NCBI GenBank assembly: GCA_951394405.1
Contig: OX596345.1
Coordinates: 372,001 to 436,000 of the forward strand
Length of the DNA: 64,000 nt
Direction: 5' to 3'
Source of the DNA: Coprinellus micaceus
Lineage: Eukaryota > Basidiomycota > Agaricomycetes > Agaricales > Psathyrellaceae
The position numbers and the translations under genes were made by a program. This document shows positions 36,244-47,749 of the stretch, piece by piece; position 1 is the stretch's first letter; the number at the start of each line of letters is the position of its first letter. A model generated the notes under the pieces. That model saw nothing but the letters and a program-made list of their open reading frames with translations. It had not been told where the DNA came from and ran no database searches.

Positions 36244-36325
36244 ACAAACGCGTCGCGTGGTCAACAGCGAGGGCAATTTCCAATTTATTTCCCTTGAACC
36301 CCAACCACGACGACCACCAAATGCA

Positions 36326-39300
36326 ATGATTGAGTCTTTTGAACTCGCGACCGAGTACTCGGCCATCCGAGACAAACCAGAGAACTATGATGTACCCCAC
36401 GAAGACGATTTCTCGGACAAAGACCCCAACGAGCTGCTCGAAGGTCAGTCCAGTTCCCAAGAGTTGGTTGGTCTCGGCTGACAGCGTGGTTTCCAGCTGC
36501 CGTCGAGACAGTAGCAGAGAACAGCGACTCGATACGCGAAGAAGAGGTTCTTGACGTGTACCGATATCTCCTCAAAAATGCAGCGACAACGCCTGGAGTG
36601 GTGATGGGGAAGCTGTTGGATTCGATTGCGTCGGGCTTGAAGACAGAGTTGGAGGCGACAGTGAAGGACGTCAAGTCGGGAGATCAGGAAGCGTACATGA
36701 CCCACCGGGTACCGTTGGATATCTACGCGTTCCTGCTCGCGTGGTTCTCGATCGCGTCGGAGAAGGTGAAGGGCGGGGAGGACGAGGCAGCAGCCCCCGC
36801 AGCCAAGCCACGACGCGGGCGGGGTGGAAAGGCAGCTGGCGGGCGGACAGCATCGCGGGCCGCGGGGGCGAAGCGCACGGAGACGTGGTCGTGGCAGGGC
36901 CAAGCACCGGATGTTCTGCAGCTCATTCTCAGGGTCCTCGAGCAGCTCCAGACGCAGCGGATATGGACGTCGAGCGTCGACAGGGCGGCCTTCCTCACCG
37001 CAGTCACGCGGCCGGCCTACGATATCAGCGAGAACAACGAGCAGCTCATGAAGGTGGCTCCCATCAAGGAGCTCGTGTTCAAAGTCATCTGTGTCTCCGT
37101 CAAGCAGCACGGCCAGTCTCTGACCCTTCAGATTCACATCACGCAAGGCGTTCCGTACCACGAGCACATGGCCGAGAGCATGGCCGAATGTCTGAACATG
37201 CTCGCTACGACTTACGACCACACGCAAACCGGAGAAGAAGTGTTGCGGGACATTGCTGGGATGTCGTTCACTGCTCAGGAGACGAAGACACCGCGCGCAT
37301 GGGCCAAGTTCCTCATAACCTTCGCAGAGCTTTATCCCAGGTCTGTTTACAGACAGCTCGCGCTCTTGATCAGCCAACAAGATTCGGATGTGAGTGTTCG
37401 TCGGTTCTCCTTGGCCCATCGCTGACCTGGGTTATAGGCGTACCCTGTGCGACAAGCTATGATGGAGATCCTCGGCTTCCTCATCCGCGACAGAACCGCA
37501 TCGTACGACGAGAGCGAAGACAAGAAAAAAACTGAGAACGAGATCAACGGCATGTTCGACACGATTTTCGATAGGATTCTCGACAACAACTCCTATGTTC
37601 GCACCACCATTTTCAAGGTCCTGGTGAAGGTTTGCGGTGTCTCCAAGTTCGTCAAGCAGCGCCTCAAGATGGCCAACCTTGCCGTGATCGCTCTCGAAGA
37701 CAAGTCGTCGACTGTTCGAAAGGCCGCGATCACCCTGCTCATCAAGTTGCTGGAGACGCACCCATTCCGCTTTAACGGCGGGCCTCTCAAGCGCGACGAG
37801 TTGAAGAAGGATTATGATGAAATACAGGTGAAGCTGGAGGGGCTTGGGTCTCTTGGTAACGCCTTTGACAACACCCTGGACGAGGAGGATGAGGGTGCTC
37901 CAAAGGAAAAGAAGAAGTACGAGGCTTGCTATTCATCTTGCTTCTGTCTAACAAATATTCAGGTCCAAGAAGAAGAAGAGGCGCTCCGACGAAGACATGG
38001 ATGTAGATGGCGAGGACGGGGAGGCAGATGAGGAGGAAGACAAGTCGGACGGAGAAGGCGGAGATACAGAGACTGAGGAACAGGGTGGGATGTCTGTGGA
38101 TGAGGATGCCGAAGAGGGAGAGGGCCGCCGTCGCAAGCAGAAACTCCAGCCCCGGAAATCCCAGATCAACATCGAGGCTATCAACGAGGAGCAACAGACG
38201 TTGGCCGAGTACGACGAGAAGCAGTTGGCCTTCCTGAAGATTCGAAAACGGTACTGCAAAGACGCCATCAACTTCATCCATCAGGTGGAGTGCGCTATGG
38301 AGGTTGTTGTCAAGCTCTTGGGATCGAAGAGCAAAGCCGAGGTGCTGGAAGCTATTGATTTCTTCAAGACCGCCCATTACTTCGAGATGATCGGCGCGCA
38401 GGTCAGTAGTGTTTTTCAAAACTCCTTCGGTTAGCGGCGTGCTCACACCTTCAGTACAGGACGGCATCAAGAAGATGATTCACTTGATCTGGACGAAGGA
38501 CAACAACACGACCACGACGGAGGACGGGAAAGAGATCAAGGGCGTCCGTCAGAAGCTCTTAGAGTGCTACAAGACCCTTTACTTCGAAGAAGTTGAGAAC
38601 CTGGATCCTAGAGGTCAAGTCAAGCGGATCGCGAAGAACCTTGTCGAGTCAGTGTTGCTTCGTCCAGCGGTGACGTCCTCGTACTAAATAGTTGGATATA
38701 GGCGCACATACTATGCCACCCTCGCTGAGCTCACTAGCTTGGAGGAGATGATTCGGATTATGATGGAGGAAGGCTCTATCTCGAACGAGGTTATCATCAA
38801 GTTATGGCAAATATATGGTGGGCGCTTTTCACGGGATTGTTTTGCGCCAACTGTTGCCCACTTCAATCCAGGCGCCAACCAGAAGATTCCTTCCGACCAA
38901 CGAAGAGGGTCGATAATCATCTTGGGCATGCTCGGTGTCGCCAAGCCTGAAGAGGTCCTCAAACCCCAGGTCGAGCTTATGTTGAAGGTCGGCTTGGGCA
39001 AAATGGGAAAGGTAAGCGTTCGAGAGCCTACCATGACATTCTTGGTCGCTGACGTCGCTCCAGACCGATCCGACCCTTGCACGATACACTTGCGTTGCTC
39101 TTCAACGCCTGAACGGAAGCGTTAAGAAGGTCAAAGGTACGATTTTAGGCGTCCTTTTTTTGAATCCATCTCACATTCTATCCACAGGGTCGCTCGAGAA
39201 CAAGAGTATCAGGTATCCGATGTCTGACCCTATCTTCCAGAAGCTGCTTTCCGTTGTAATGCACAATTGCCGCTCAGTAGACTGGTTCGGCTTGACAGAG

Positions 39301-41155
39301 CAGGTCATCAACACCGTCTACGCTCTTGCAGAGCAACCCGCCGAGTTCTGTAACCACCTCATCAAGCAACTTGCCGCGCGGGTGTGGAATAACCCTCGTT
39401 CGTCGCTGCCTGCCGATGGCCCTGCACCATCGCAGAATCAAGACGAGCCCATGGATGATGCAGCCCCGGACGACAATGCTGGAGATACGACCATTCTCTC
39501 CGACCAAGCCGCAGCGCAGACTGCTGGCGGGATCAGTGCAGCCGCCCCGAAGACCCAGAGCAACGATGTTGCGGACGCCTTTGAGCTCAGCCAGTTGATG
39601 TTCGTCGTTGGGCATGTTGCGATCAAGCAGCTCGTGTTCTTTGAACAAGTCGAGCGAGAGTGGAAGCGGCAGAAGGAGCAGAAGCAGGCGGGTATGTCAA
39701 ATAATCCTACATCGAGTTCTTTCACGACGACTGATATCGATGTTTCTCTGTAGCTGAGAAGGCGGAAACTGCGGTCAAGGATAAAGGGAAGAAGGACAAG
39801 GAGGTCGATGAGCTGGACCAAGTGGCTGGGAATGCTGAGGACGAAATTGGCGACCGCATGGCTGCAATTCGAGAGAACGAACTGCTGTACGGCCCTGACT
39901 CGCTCCTCGCTGTCTTCGCCCCGATGATCGTTCAGATTTGCGGAAGCCCTCACAAGTTCAAGGTGACCCCTCCCCCGAGTGTCCATGTAACCAATACTAA
40001 CCCACGTCTTACTAGAACCGCACCCTGCGCGCTGCCTGCCATCTGTCCCTCTGCAAACTCCTCTGCGTTAGCTCAAATTTCACAGACAAGAACCACCGTC
40101 TTCTTTTCAAGATTCTCGAAACGTCGAGGGACCCAAACATTCGAGCGAACAGTGTTATCGCGCTTGGTGACGTTGCGGTGTCGTTCAACACCATCATCGA
40201 CGAGAACAGTGCGGAGCTGTACAAGGGCTTGCTCGATTCCGACCCTCGTGTGAAGAAGACGACGCTCATGGTGCTGACGCATTTGATTCTGAACGGAATG
40301 ATCAAGGTCAAGGGTCAGCTTGGTGAGATGGCCAAGTGTGTCGAGGACGAGGACGTCCGGATTCAGGACCTCGCCAAGTTGTTCTTCTCCGAGTTGTCGA
40401 CCAAGGAGAACGCCATCTACAACAACTTGCCTGATAGTAAGTGACATACCCAACCCCGTCAGAAGTGTGCTAATGTAGGTCTCAAACAGTCATCAGTCAC
40501 TTGTCGAGCGGTGCGAATGCAACGGAAGAAGAGAAGTTCGAGAGCACCATGAAGTATATCTTTACCTTCATCGAGAAGGTTAGTGTCTTCCCTCCACGCC
40601 CTTCGACCTCGCTGACCAACTTGCCGTACTACAGGAGAAGCAAGCTGAGGCTATTGTCGAGAAACTCTGTCAGCGCTTCAGGCTAACCGAGGAACCCCGG
40701 CAGTGGCGAGACATCGCCTTCTGCTTGTCGCTCCTGCCGTTCAAGTCGGACCGCTCTGTGAAGAAGCTTACTGAAGGGTTGCAGTTCTACCGCGACAAGC
40801 TTCATGAGCCTAAGGTCTTCGAGCGGTTCCAGCAGATCCTCGATAAGGCCAGGCAGAACAAGTCGAAGGATAAGCCCGACGCCGAGTTGGATGAGTTCGA
40901 GAAGGTGAGCGTGTTTCGAGCCGTGATTTCGAAACCGATGGGGTTTACCAAGCGTTGCAGATCCTCGAAGAGCATATGGTCCAGGGTCAGGAAGACCAAG
41001 CGCTCCAAGACAGGGTTGCGAAGAAAGCCAAGAAGCGTGCTAAGGCTGCTGGGAAAGGTATGAGTCCATATGAACCACCCCGGACATCCACTCACTCGTT
41101 TGATCGTGCAGGCCGAGGAAAGAAGGCGGCGCCTATCCCAGAAGAGGAAGAGTGA
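36326..41155 (+). CDS. CND1: Condensin complex subunit 1 (CAP-D2 / Cnd1 / Ycs4)
   Basis: HEAT-repeat subunit of condensin that compacts mitotic chromosomes. Fifteen exons join in frame to 1359 residues, normal for the family; start MIESFELATEYSAI at 36326, TGA at 41153-41155. Conserved blocks include RVPLDIYAFLLAWFSIASEK, QMPLTIQIHITQ-like SLTLQIHITQGVPYHEHM, MMEILGFLIRD, DPIFQKLLSVV, then the highly conserved NRTLRAACHLSLCKLLCVSS, DPNIRANSVIALGDVAVSFN and MVLTHLILNGMIKVKGQLGE. Two lineage inserts stand out: a Gly/Arg/Ala-rich basic stretch at about residues 135-165 (36785-36870) and a Glu/Asp-rich stretch at about 37,990-38,130. The C-tail is Lys-rich and ends PIPEEEEE. CACGTG is 82 bases upstream. 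It lies about 8 kb from separase on the same strand. Confidence 0.97.
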
Positions 41156-41592
41156 GGTAACACGTAATCGTAAACACCCTTCGGGTGTCTGTAACTTATT
41201 CTTGGCATGTACAGCGCGCGTTGGAAAGCAGAACGGACCGTTTCCATAACGTAGATAAACCATATAGTTCTTGTGTACGATAATTCATCATCTTGGGCTC
41301 AATCTCCAGTACCTGCTCTCATCCATAAAGCGGTATGCAACCCCCTTAGCTCTTGCCATGAAAATAGTACCTTCAATTCTGTTGCACCTACCTTCTTTCG
41401 AAGTCCATTACGATCAACTCGAAGTCGCCAGACCGGTAGGCGTGACTCTTATTGTTGCTTTTTTGTGCCAGACTCCCTGCTAGCCTACTATATTAGAGTC
41501 CCAAGTCGAGCCCTCACAGAGTGAGGGGGCAAAGCCGATGGGGACCGTAGATCGCAATTCAAGTGAAAACTTTGTCAGATCGTAGGTCCCTC
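41156..41592. other. Intergenic between convergent genes, nothing seen
   Basis: 3' flanks of condensin subunit 1 and of C2, which end facing each other. No coding frame or repeat is recognisable. Confidence 0.45.
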
Positions 41593-42789
41593 TCATAGGT
41601 CGTCATCGGTTTCGTATTGGTACCCATTCCCATGTCGGTCGTCGAGCTCCTCCTCCCTGGGGATTCCGTTTCCACCATTCACATCCTCCAGCCACCGCTT
41701 TTCCAGCAGTCTGGGAAGGGCTTCCTCGTCGAATGTGCTTTTCACAAACTTCCATACGTGAGAGCCTTCCTGTTTCTTGCAATACCCCAGGCTCCTAGAA
41801 AACGAACAAATGCGATGAGCAATTAGCACACCTCATTTGAAGGGGCGAGACGCTCAGGGCTTGAGCGATGGTTTGGGAACTCACCGGTATAGGCGTAAGA
41901 CACTTATGATATTGACCTCGCTGGAGTCCGGAACCGACTCGATAATTCTCTTCCACCAGCCGCATCGCATGGGCCAGCCCAGCAAACGGAGCACTTGGAG
42001 CGAAGGGTAGTGCATTGGATGAGGGTCGCCCATCCATGCCCAATCTCCTCCAGACGGAAATCCGACAGACAAATGCCGCAGCCGAGGTAGTGGAGGTACC
42101 AGCACGTCGAGCTGGACTAGGAACACCGGATTGTGGTAGAATGAAAGCACTTCGAGTGTGTTCGAGCAAGCTTCCAGTAGCCTCCGCATTGCGCCGTAGA
42201 CGAGGTACTGGAACTTCTTCACTGCGTGTTTGGAGCCTTGCTTGAGGTCTTCAATGCTCCTGATTATCTCTGGCGTCCATTCATTCTCTTCCTCATCGCG
42301 TTTGAGGTCAGCGACCTCGGCGGTAAGCTCCTCCGTTCCGGTCGGGTCTGAACCGCCAAAGTCATACTCCCCTTCAGAGTCGGATGTGGCATCTTCACTT
42401 GAGGGATAGATGCCATCCCATGGATCTAGGTCTTGGTAGTCGCTGTCTCCAGAATCGGACGAAGGCGCCCACATCCCTGGCGTGCTCTTGGGGTAGACTT
42501 CTGAAACGGTACGAAGGGGAAAGGTGATGGAAACGAATCGCGTCTTCAACCCTCGCGCTGCAACTATGCCAGACTCAGAGAGCTGTTTCTCGAGAGCGAC
42601 CATTTGAAAGCTGGATGATATCTTGATGGAATGGTATCGGTGACCCTCCGATACCACTCGAACGTGGCGAGAGACGAGGGATAGGGAGCGAGCTGTGAAC
42701 CCATCATCTAGGCAGGCGAAGTCGAAGATGGTCGACCAAATCTCTGGCGGCACGTTCCCAGCCGAGAATGTCCATGGCTGCCTGGTCAT
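41593..42789 (-). CDS. F-box/leucine-rich protein C2
   Basis: Probable SCF receptor, 368 residues in two exons (42789-41885 and 41794-41593). Start MTRQPWTFSAG at 42789. F-box-like region VPPEIWSTIFDFACLDDGFT then SLSLVSRHVRVVSEGHRYHS. An acidic low-complexity segment follows (SSEDATSDSEGEYDF), then leucine-rich strands NTLEVLSFYHNPVF, VPPLPRLRHLSVGF and YPSLQVLRLLGW, then WWKRIIESVPDSSEV. Exon 2 encodes CKKQEGSHVWKFVKS and EDVNGGNGIPREEELDD. This is the intact partner of C1; the two lie in opposite orientation on either side of condensin subunit 1. CACGTG lies 77 bases upstream. Confidence 0.83.
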
Positions 42790-42865
42790 GGTGGTCGTTG
42801 ACGAACAAAAGGGGTACTTCTGTGATCACGCGGATCAGACAGGGGCATCGAGGCGGAATCACGGG

Positions 42866-42871
42866 CACGTG
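42866..42871. promoter_or_regulatory. CACGTG E-box upstream of C2
   Basis: Context AATCACGGGCACGTGCACGG, 77 bases upstream of the C2 start on the minus strand. The same ATCACGGGCACGTG string occurs at the start of the PIP5-kinase gene. The rest of 42790-43297 shows nothing recognisable. Confidence 0.45.
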
Positions 42872-43297
42872 CACGGATCTCGAGAACTTTGGCTCGTAAT
42901 TTTAGAATCCATATCACGCAGTGCATCGTTCACTACTTGAGAGCACCCCTCTACCCTATATAGCCCAGCCCCCCACCAGGGAGACGCGAGGTTGAGAGAA
43001 AGTGTAAAACGTTGAAATTGCGCAAGTCAATTTAATCGTACCAACCGCCGATCGCCTCGGGAAGGTCTAGTGTGGAGTCTACCACACCAACACGGAATAT
43101 GTATTCATAGTTAAATATTGTCATATAAACTACGACAATTCGAGGCTTGAAGGGTTGCTGGGACACAAGGAGGGCATTGACATCGTATTCTGGGTAATAA
43201 CGTCGCGTTGCTTTTACCAGGGAGGCGAAGACCGACAGCAGCGACCAGGCGAATAGGACCGCGAGATGGGGAGACGAACAGTCGATCGACCCTTGCT

Positions 43298-44937
43298 TCA
43301 GGTCCCGTAAGATGGCAGAACATAATCCGAGACCAGAACGTCTCCGGTCGGGTTAAAATAAACAGCCCGGCCAGAGAATGCGCAAAAATCAAACTGATAC
43401 AAGCTCCAGGCAGGTGTAACAGCCCCACTCGGCGTCAAGGCCCTCGAAAACGGGACAATCTCATCCAAGCTCGCGGACTTGGGCACCTTCAACACCACCG
43501 CAACCAACGCGGACTGATCTCCGCCCGACCGACTGCAAAGCACTAGCTCGTCTTCGCACTGGGACAGCGAGCTCACGCCTTGGCCGAACCATCCTCGAAA
43601 CCCCGGGCCGTACTCGTTGTCGCTTTCGCCTCCAGGTATCAAATAGGATCCGGGAAGAAATGCGTCCCTTGATCCGCTTGGGGACTTGACCGAGAACAGA
43701 CGCAAGTATGGCATCCCGGGGTACAGTTGACAGAGGTAGCGGTCTCCTGAGGTCGAGCGGTACCAGGGCGAGGTCGCGGATATGATAAATCCCTCATCAG
43801 AGAAATTTTGCACAGAAGCTTTGGGCCGGTTTGCGATGACGGCCACATCGCCATAGTCAGAGATGGGCGAGAACATATCCCCCGTCGGCAGGTCCCAGAC
43901 CCGCATGGTGCACTGGTCCCACAAGAAGATAGACTTGTCGGACACGAACGCCTACGAGGGGGTGTAAGTGCTGACGATCGAGGATTGCGTCCGCGACACT
44001 CACTTGAGGCTCGATCCCGGCCAGCTTGTCAACATACCACTTGCAAGCGACTTCGCTGGCCCAGTCCCAGAGGACGACATAGGGATGAGACCACATGATA
44101 GCCACCCTCTCGTTGAGATGATACATCCGAACAGGACCGGTGATGACCCCAAGAAGCAGTGTCGACGCCAGACGAAAGGTAGGCTTCGGAGTTTCCGTCA
44201 CATCCATGATGTGAATGTTGACGCTGTAGTGCTGAGGTGCCATTTCACTGCGAAGCATCGATCGGGTGAGCATCGAGGCCGAACAAGATGCGGCAAACTC
44301 ACTGGCGCTGGACCGTACCCAGTATAATTGACTTCCCGTCCGAGCCGGGAACCACCGCTCCAAAGCCCGAAGATTCCAGATATAAAGGCTCAGAGAACGG
44401 AAAGGGTTTCGCGGCAAGGTTCGCGCTGTACCCAAGATCCCAGAGACAGTAAGAGCGACCAGACGTAAGCAAGAATCGCCCGCCAGGAATAAGATGGAGG
44501 GTCTTCACGTCGTGTCCCGCGTTTTTGCCAGTTGAGCCAGATCCGGAGTGAAACCGAAGTACGCTGGTCTGGTACGGCAAGGGGTAGTCTCCTTCGTCCA
44601 GGGCCTTGATAGAGCGCGAGAACTTGTATGGCGAACTCGAGGCGTTCTCTAGATACAGAGCTGACATCTTGTCCAGGGGAAATGTGGGCTTGAATATCCC
44701 ATGGCGTTCGCATGCCCGGTCCAGTACCACCAGCCAAACAGACTTGAACTTTGTAGCCCTACACATAGCGCGATTTGTCTTTCTAATACGTTATTCCATC
44801 TGTTTCGAGCTAGAACGCACTGGGCGTACCTGCCTAACGCGTAGAATATCCTTCGCGTCCAAATTCTGGAGGATATGGATGAGAATGTCCACCGAGAGTC
44901 GGAATGTGCCGGTTTCTGGGACGCCAAACTCGTCCAT
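43298..44937 (-). CDS. F-box/WD-like propeller protein B6
   Basis: Probable SCF receptor, 493 residues; exons 44937-44830, 44778-44303, 44247-44004 and 43951-43298, phases 0-2-0. The F-box is FRLSVDILIHILQNLDAKDI, completed by MCRATKFKSVWLVVLDR. Strands: LHLIPGGRFLLTS with CLWDLGYSAN, VVLWDWASEVACKW, TMRVWDLPTGDM, YLRLFSVKSPSG, ELVLCSRSGGD and VLVSDYVLPSYGT. It is the most isolated B member and has no close partner in the window, so it may represent a third subfamily. It is divergent from the P450 gene across about 590 bases. CACGTG lies 151 bases upstream, flanked by TGACA and TGTGAC. Confidence 0.86.
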
Positions 44938-45087
44938 GGCGGGAGAGTGTGCCCCCAATGGTACCCTAATACTTCAATACCAAGATGATCTGAAGAAGAC
45001 TTGACTCAGGGGACGATGGGTCGTGGTGGTGATGGTGGTGAGGAGAGTCTTGCGGCGGTGACGCGCCCGCGATAAGCGTGACAGAGG

Positions 45088-45093
45088 CACGTG
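45088..45093. promoter_or_regulatory. CACGTG E-box upstream of B6
   Basis: Context GTGACAGAGGCACGTGGCATGTGAC in the B6/P450 divergent region, 151 bases from the B6 start. The rest of 44938-45528 has a GGTGGT-rich patch near 45020 but nothing coding. Confidence 0.45.
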
Positions 45094-45528
45094 GCATGTG
45101 ACGTTTGGGCGCTAATCTGAATTCGTCACACTTGTCCCAAACCCTGACTCGGACAGCGACTTGGAGACTGGACATCTTCCACTTCCCTTCTGCTCGATAT
45201 CCTTCCACGCTATCTCACTATCCATCCAAGTGAATGCCGTCATAGATCCACCGTGAGATGGGTGTCGCATGTGGATAGGGTTGAAGGTAAGTACGTATCT
45301 TCCCCCACACATTTCCGAAGCCTCTGGACCCTCAATGTCGGCGACACCGGTTCCCGAAGGGATTTGTCATAGACAAAGTTTTCACACGGAACGAAGAACA
45401 TTCTAAACTGCTACTGTCATCTCGCATCTCGTTTGGGCTAGCTCCCTGTCCTATCTCTCATTTCATATATCCCTGTCACTTGCTTGGGGTCGCTTTTTCT
45501 TTCTTCCCTTCCTCACATCCTCAGCAAG

Positions 45529-47478
45529 ATGCGCGATTTACTCAACGGTCTCACAGCTACGCCTTCAGTTGGTGTAGCATTGGCTTCGATTGTTGTCGTC
45601 GCTTTTCTCGTTCGTTGGAAGGGTACCAGCAAGAGTTCTGTTCGGAGCCTTCCCCTTCCACCTGGCCCAAAGCGCTTGCCTATCCTCGGGAATCTGCTGC
45701 AGCTACCCCAGATTCGACCATGGGAGGAGTACCAAAAGTTGTCAGAAGTATATGGTGGGACGCTCAACGAAGCTTGTTTGTTCTTGCTGACGAAATGTAG
45801 GCGACATTATGTACCTCGAGGCATTGGGACAACCAATCGTTCTCCTCAACTCGCTATCGCGCGCAACGGATATCTACGAGAAACGTGCCGTCACATTCTC
45901 CGATAGACCGTATCTCCCTGTTCTCGACATGTGAGCGCCCATCAAGAAACACCAAATTTCGAAAGTATCAACTCTGACAATGGTGCCTATACTGCAGCAT
46001 GAAAATGAACTGGAGCTTTGGTCTGATGCAATACGGTTCTGAATGGCGAAAGCACCGTCGACCATTCCACCAACTCGTCAACGGGAGTGCGCTTCCCAAA
46101 TCTTACCCCATCTTCAACGAGGAGATCCTCGTCCTCCTCAGGAAGCTTCGCGACACTCCACACGAGTTTCAAGGCCATATCCAGCAGTGCGTCGTATTTC
46201 CCGTTGACTGAATTCAGACTTTACGCAAGCGCCCAGTTTCTTCGGAGCCATCATCATGCGGATGTCGTATGGCTTCGACGATACGGAGAAAAATAAAGAG
46301 CTCATCCACGACGCCGAGATCCTCATGTCGGCGTTTGCGGACGCGGCGCTCCCAGGGCGGTACCTCGTCAATAATCTCCCATTCTTGAGGTACGTTCCCT
46401 CGTGGTTCCCGGGAGCTGGGTGGAAAAGGTTCTGCAAGTACATCGCCACGGTAAATCAGAAGGTACTTTACGACAGCTTTGAAGATGTCAAGAGGAACTT
46501 GGTACGTGAAGGATAGAAAATAATCGCTCTGTTTCGCTCATACCGTTGGTCATAGAGCATGGGGATCCGAAGTGCCTACCCAAGTATGGCGACTACCCTG
46601 TTGGATGAGATGCCTGAGGAAGATGAGGGTCAACGGAGAGATCTTGAATCAATAGCTCGAATCAGCTGCGCATCGGGCTACGCCGCTGGCGCTGACACAG
46701 TGGGTCCTTTCATTTACAGCATTCAAACGCTCCCTGATTTCGAGTTTCTGCCCATTGTAGACCGTGAGCTCAGCAAACGGCTTGTTGCTCACTCTCGCCA
46801 TGCACCCGGAGGTCCAAAAGAGGGCACAACGCGAAGTCGACGGTGTGACCGGTGGCAAGCGGCTCCCGCTGATGAGCGATCGCGAAAACTTGCCGTATGT
46901 GAACGCTTTGGTGAAGGAGCTCGGGAGGTGGTACACCGTCGTTCCTCTCGGTAAGCCGCGAGGACGCCCCACCTAGATCACGCACTCACAGATACACAGG
47001 CCTCGCACATGTTGCCGCGGAGGATGCAGGGTACGACGGATACTTCATTCCAAAAGGAACCTTTGTAATGACCAACTCATGGTACATTGCGCCCGAAATT
47101 TAACCCATATCTTCGCTCATTCATAGACATAGGTCTATCCTGCACGATCCAGAGGTCTACGAGAAGCCGATGGAATTCAACCCCGGCCGATTCCTCAAGG
47201 ACGGGCAACTCGACCCTTCCGTCCCCGACCCCACGACCTCAGGTGCCTTCGGATACGGTCGTCGAGTGTGCCCTGGACGCGCACTAAGCGGAGAAACTCT
47301 CTTTTTGATGGCAGCGAACGTTCTGGCCACCTTTAAGATTCTGCCGCCGAAGGACGAAATAACTGGGTTGCCTGTGCAGTTGAGGCTGGAGACTTTGAAT
47401 TCCGTGATTGCGTCCCCCTTGCCTTTCAAATGTGATATTAGCCTTAGGAGTGAGTTACATGGACTTTTGCTGCGATGA
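45529..47478 (+). CDS. Cytochrome P450 monooxygenase
   Basis: Haem-thiolate monooxygenase of the microsomal type. Eight exons (45529-45754, 45801-45930, 45998-46186, 46237-46501, 46556-46699, 46761-46950, 47000-47081, 47133-47478) join in frame to 523 residues. An N-terminal membrane anchor (GVALASIVVVAFLV) leads to the proline hinge LPLPPGPKRLPILGN. The I-helix oxygen-binding motif is AAGADTV, the ExxR motif is ELGR, the PERF-like motif is FNPGRF, and the haem loop is FGYGRRVCPG with its cysteine ligand. It resembles the large agaricomycete P450 group often labelled O-methylsterigmatocystin oxidoreductase-like; the true substrate is unknown. No biosynthetic partner gene is nearby, so it is unlikely to be part of a metabolite cluster inside this window. 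Confidence 0.95.
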
Positions 47479-47649
47479 AGACATGCACGCAGCCCCTCGT
47501 TTAATCCACACAATATTCGAGTCCTGAATCCTGTAACGACCAGGGTTATGCGGACTCAGGATGGTGTTACTGGCAAGCCGGTGACGCGAAACGTTTGCCA
47601 CTGGTCTCCGAGTCCACTGGTGCTTAGACTCACCCTGAAGCGCTGCCAT

Positions 47650-47655
47650 CACGTG
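47650..47655. promoter_or_regulatory. CACGTG E-box upstream of B7
   Basis: CCATCACGTGAATT, 95 bases before the B7 ATG. Confidence 0.4.
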
Positions 47656-47749
47656 AATTATACCAGGACCAGTTGACAATGTCAACCTTGCTTCGGCACA
47701 CACAAGTATCTCCCAGCATACCAGAGAGAACGCTGACCACCAGGTTCAA

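Noticed and set aside
36445..37419. Long minus-strand frame of 324 codons
   Set aside because: It is antisense to condensin exon 2, whose plus-strand translation is conserved; the minus frame has no known domain.
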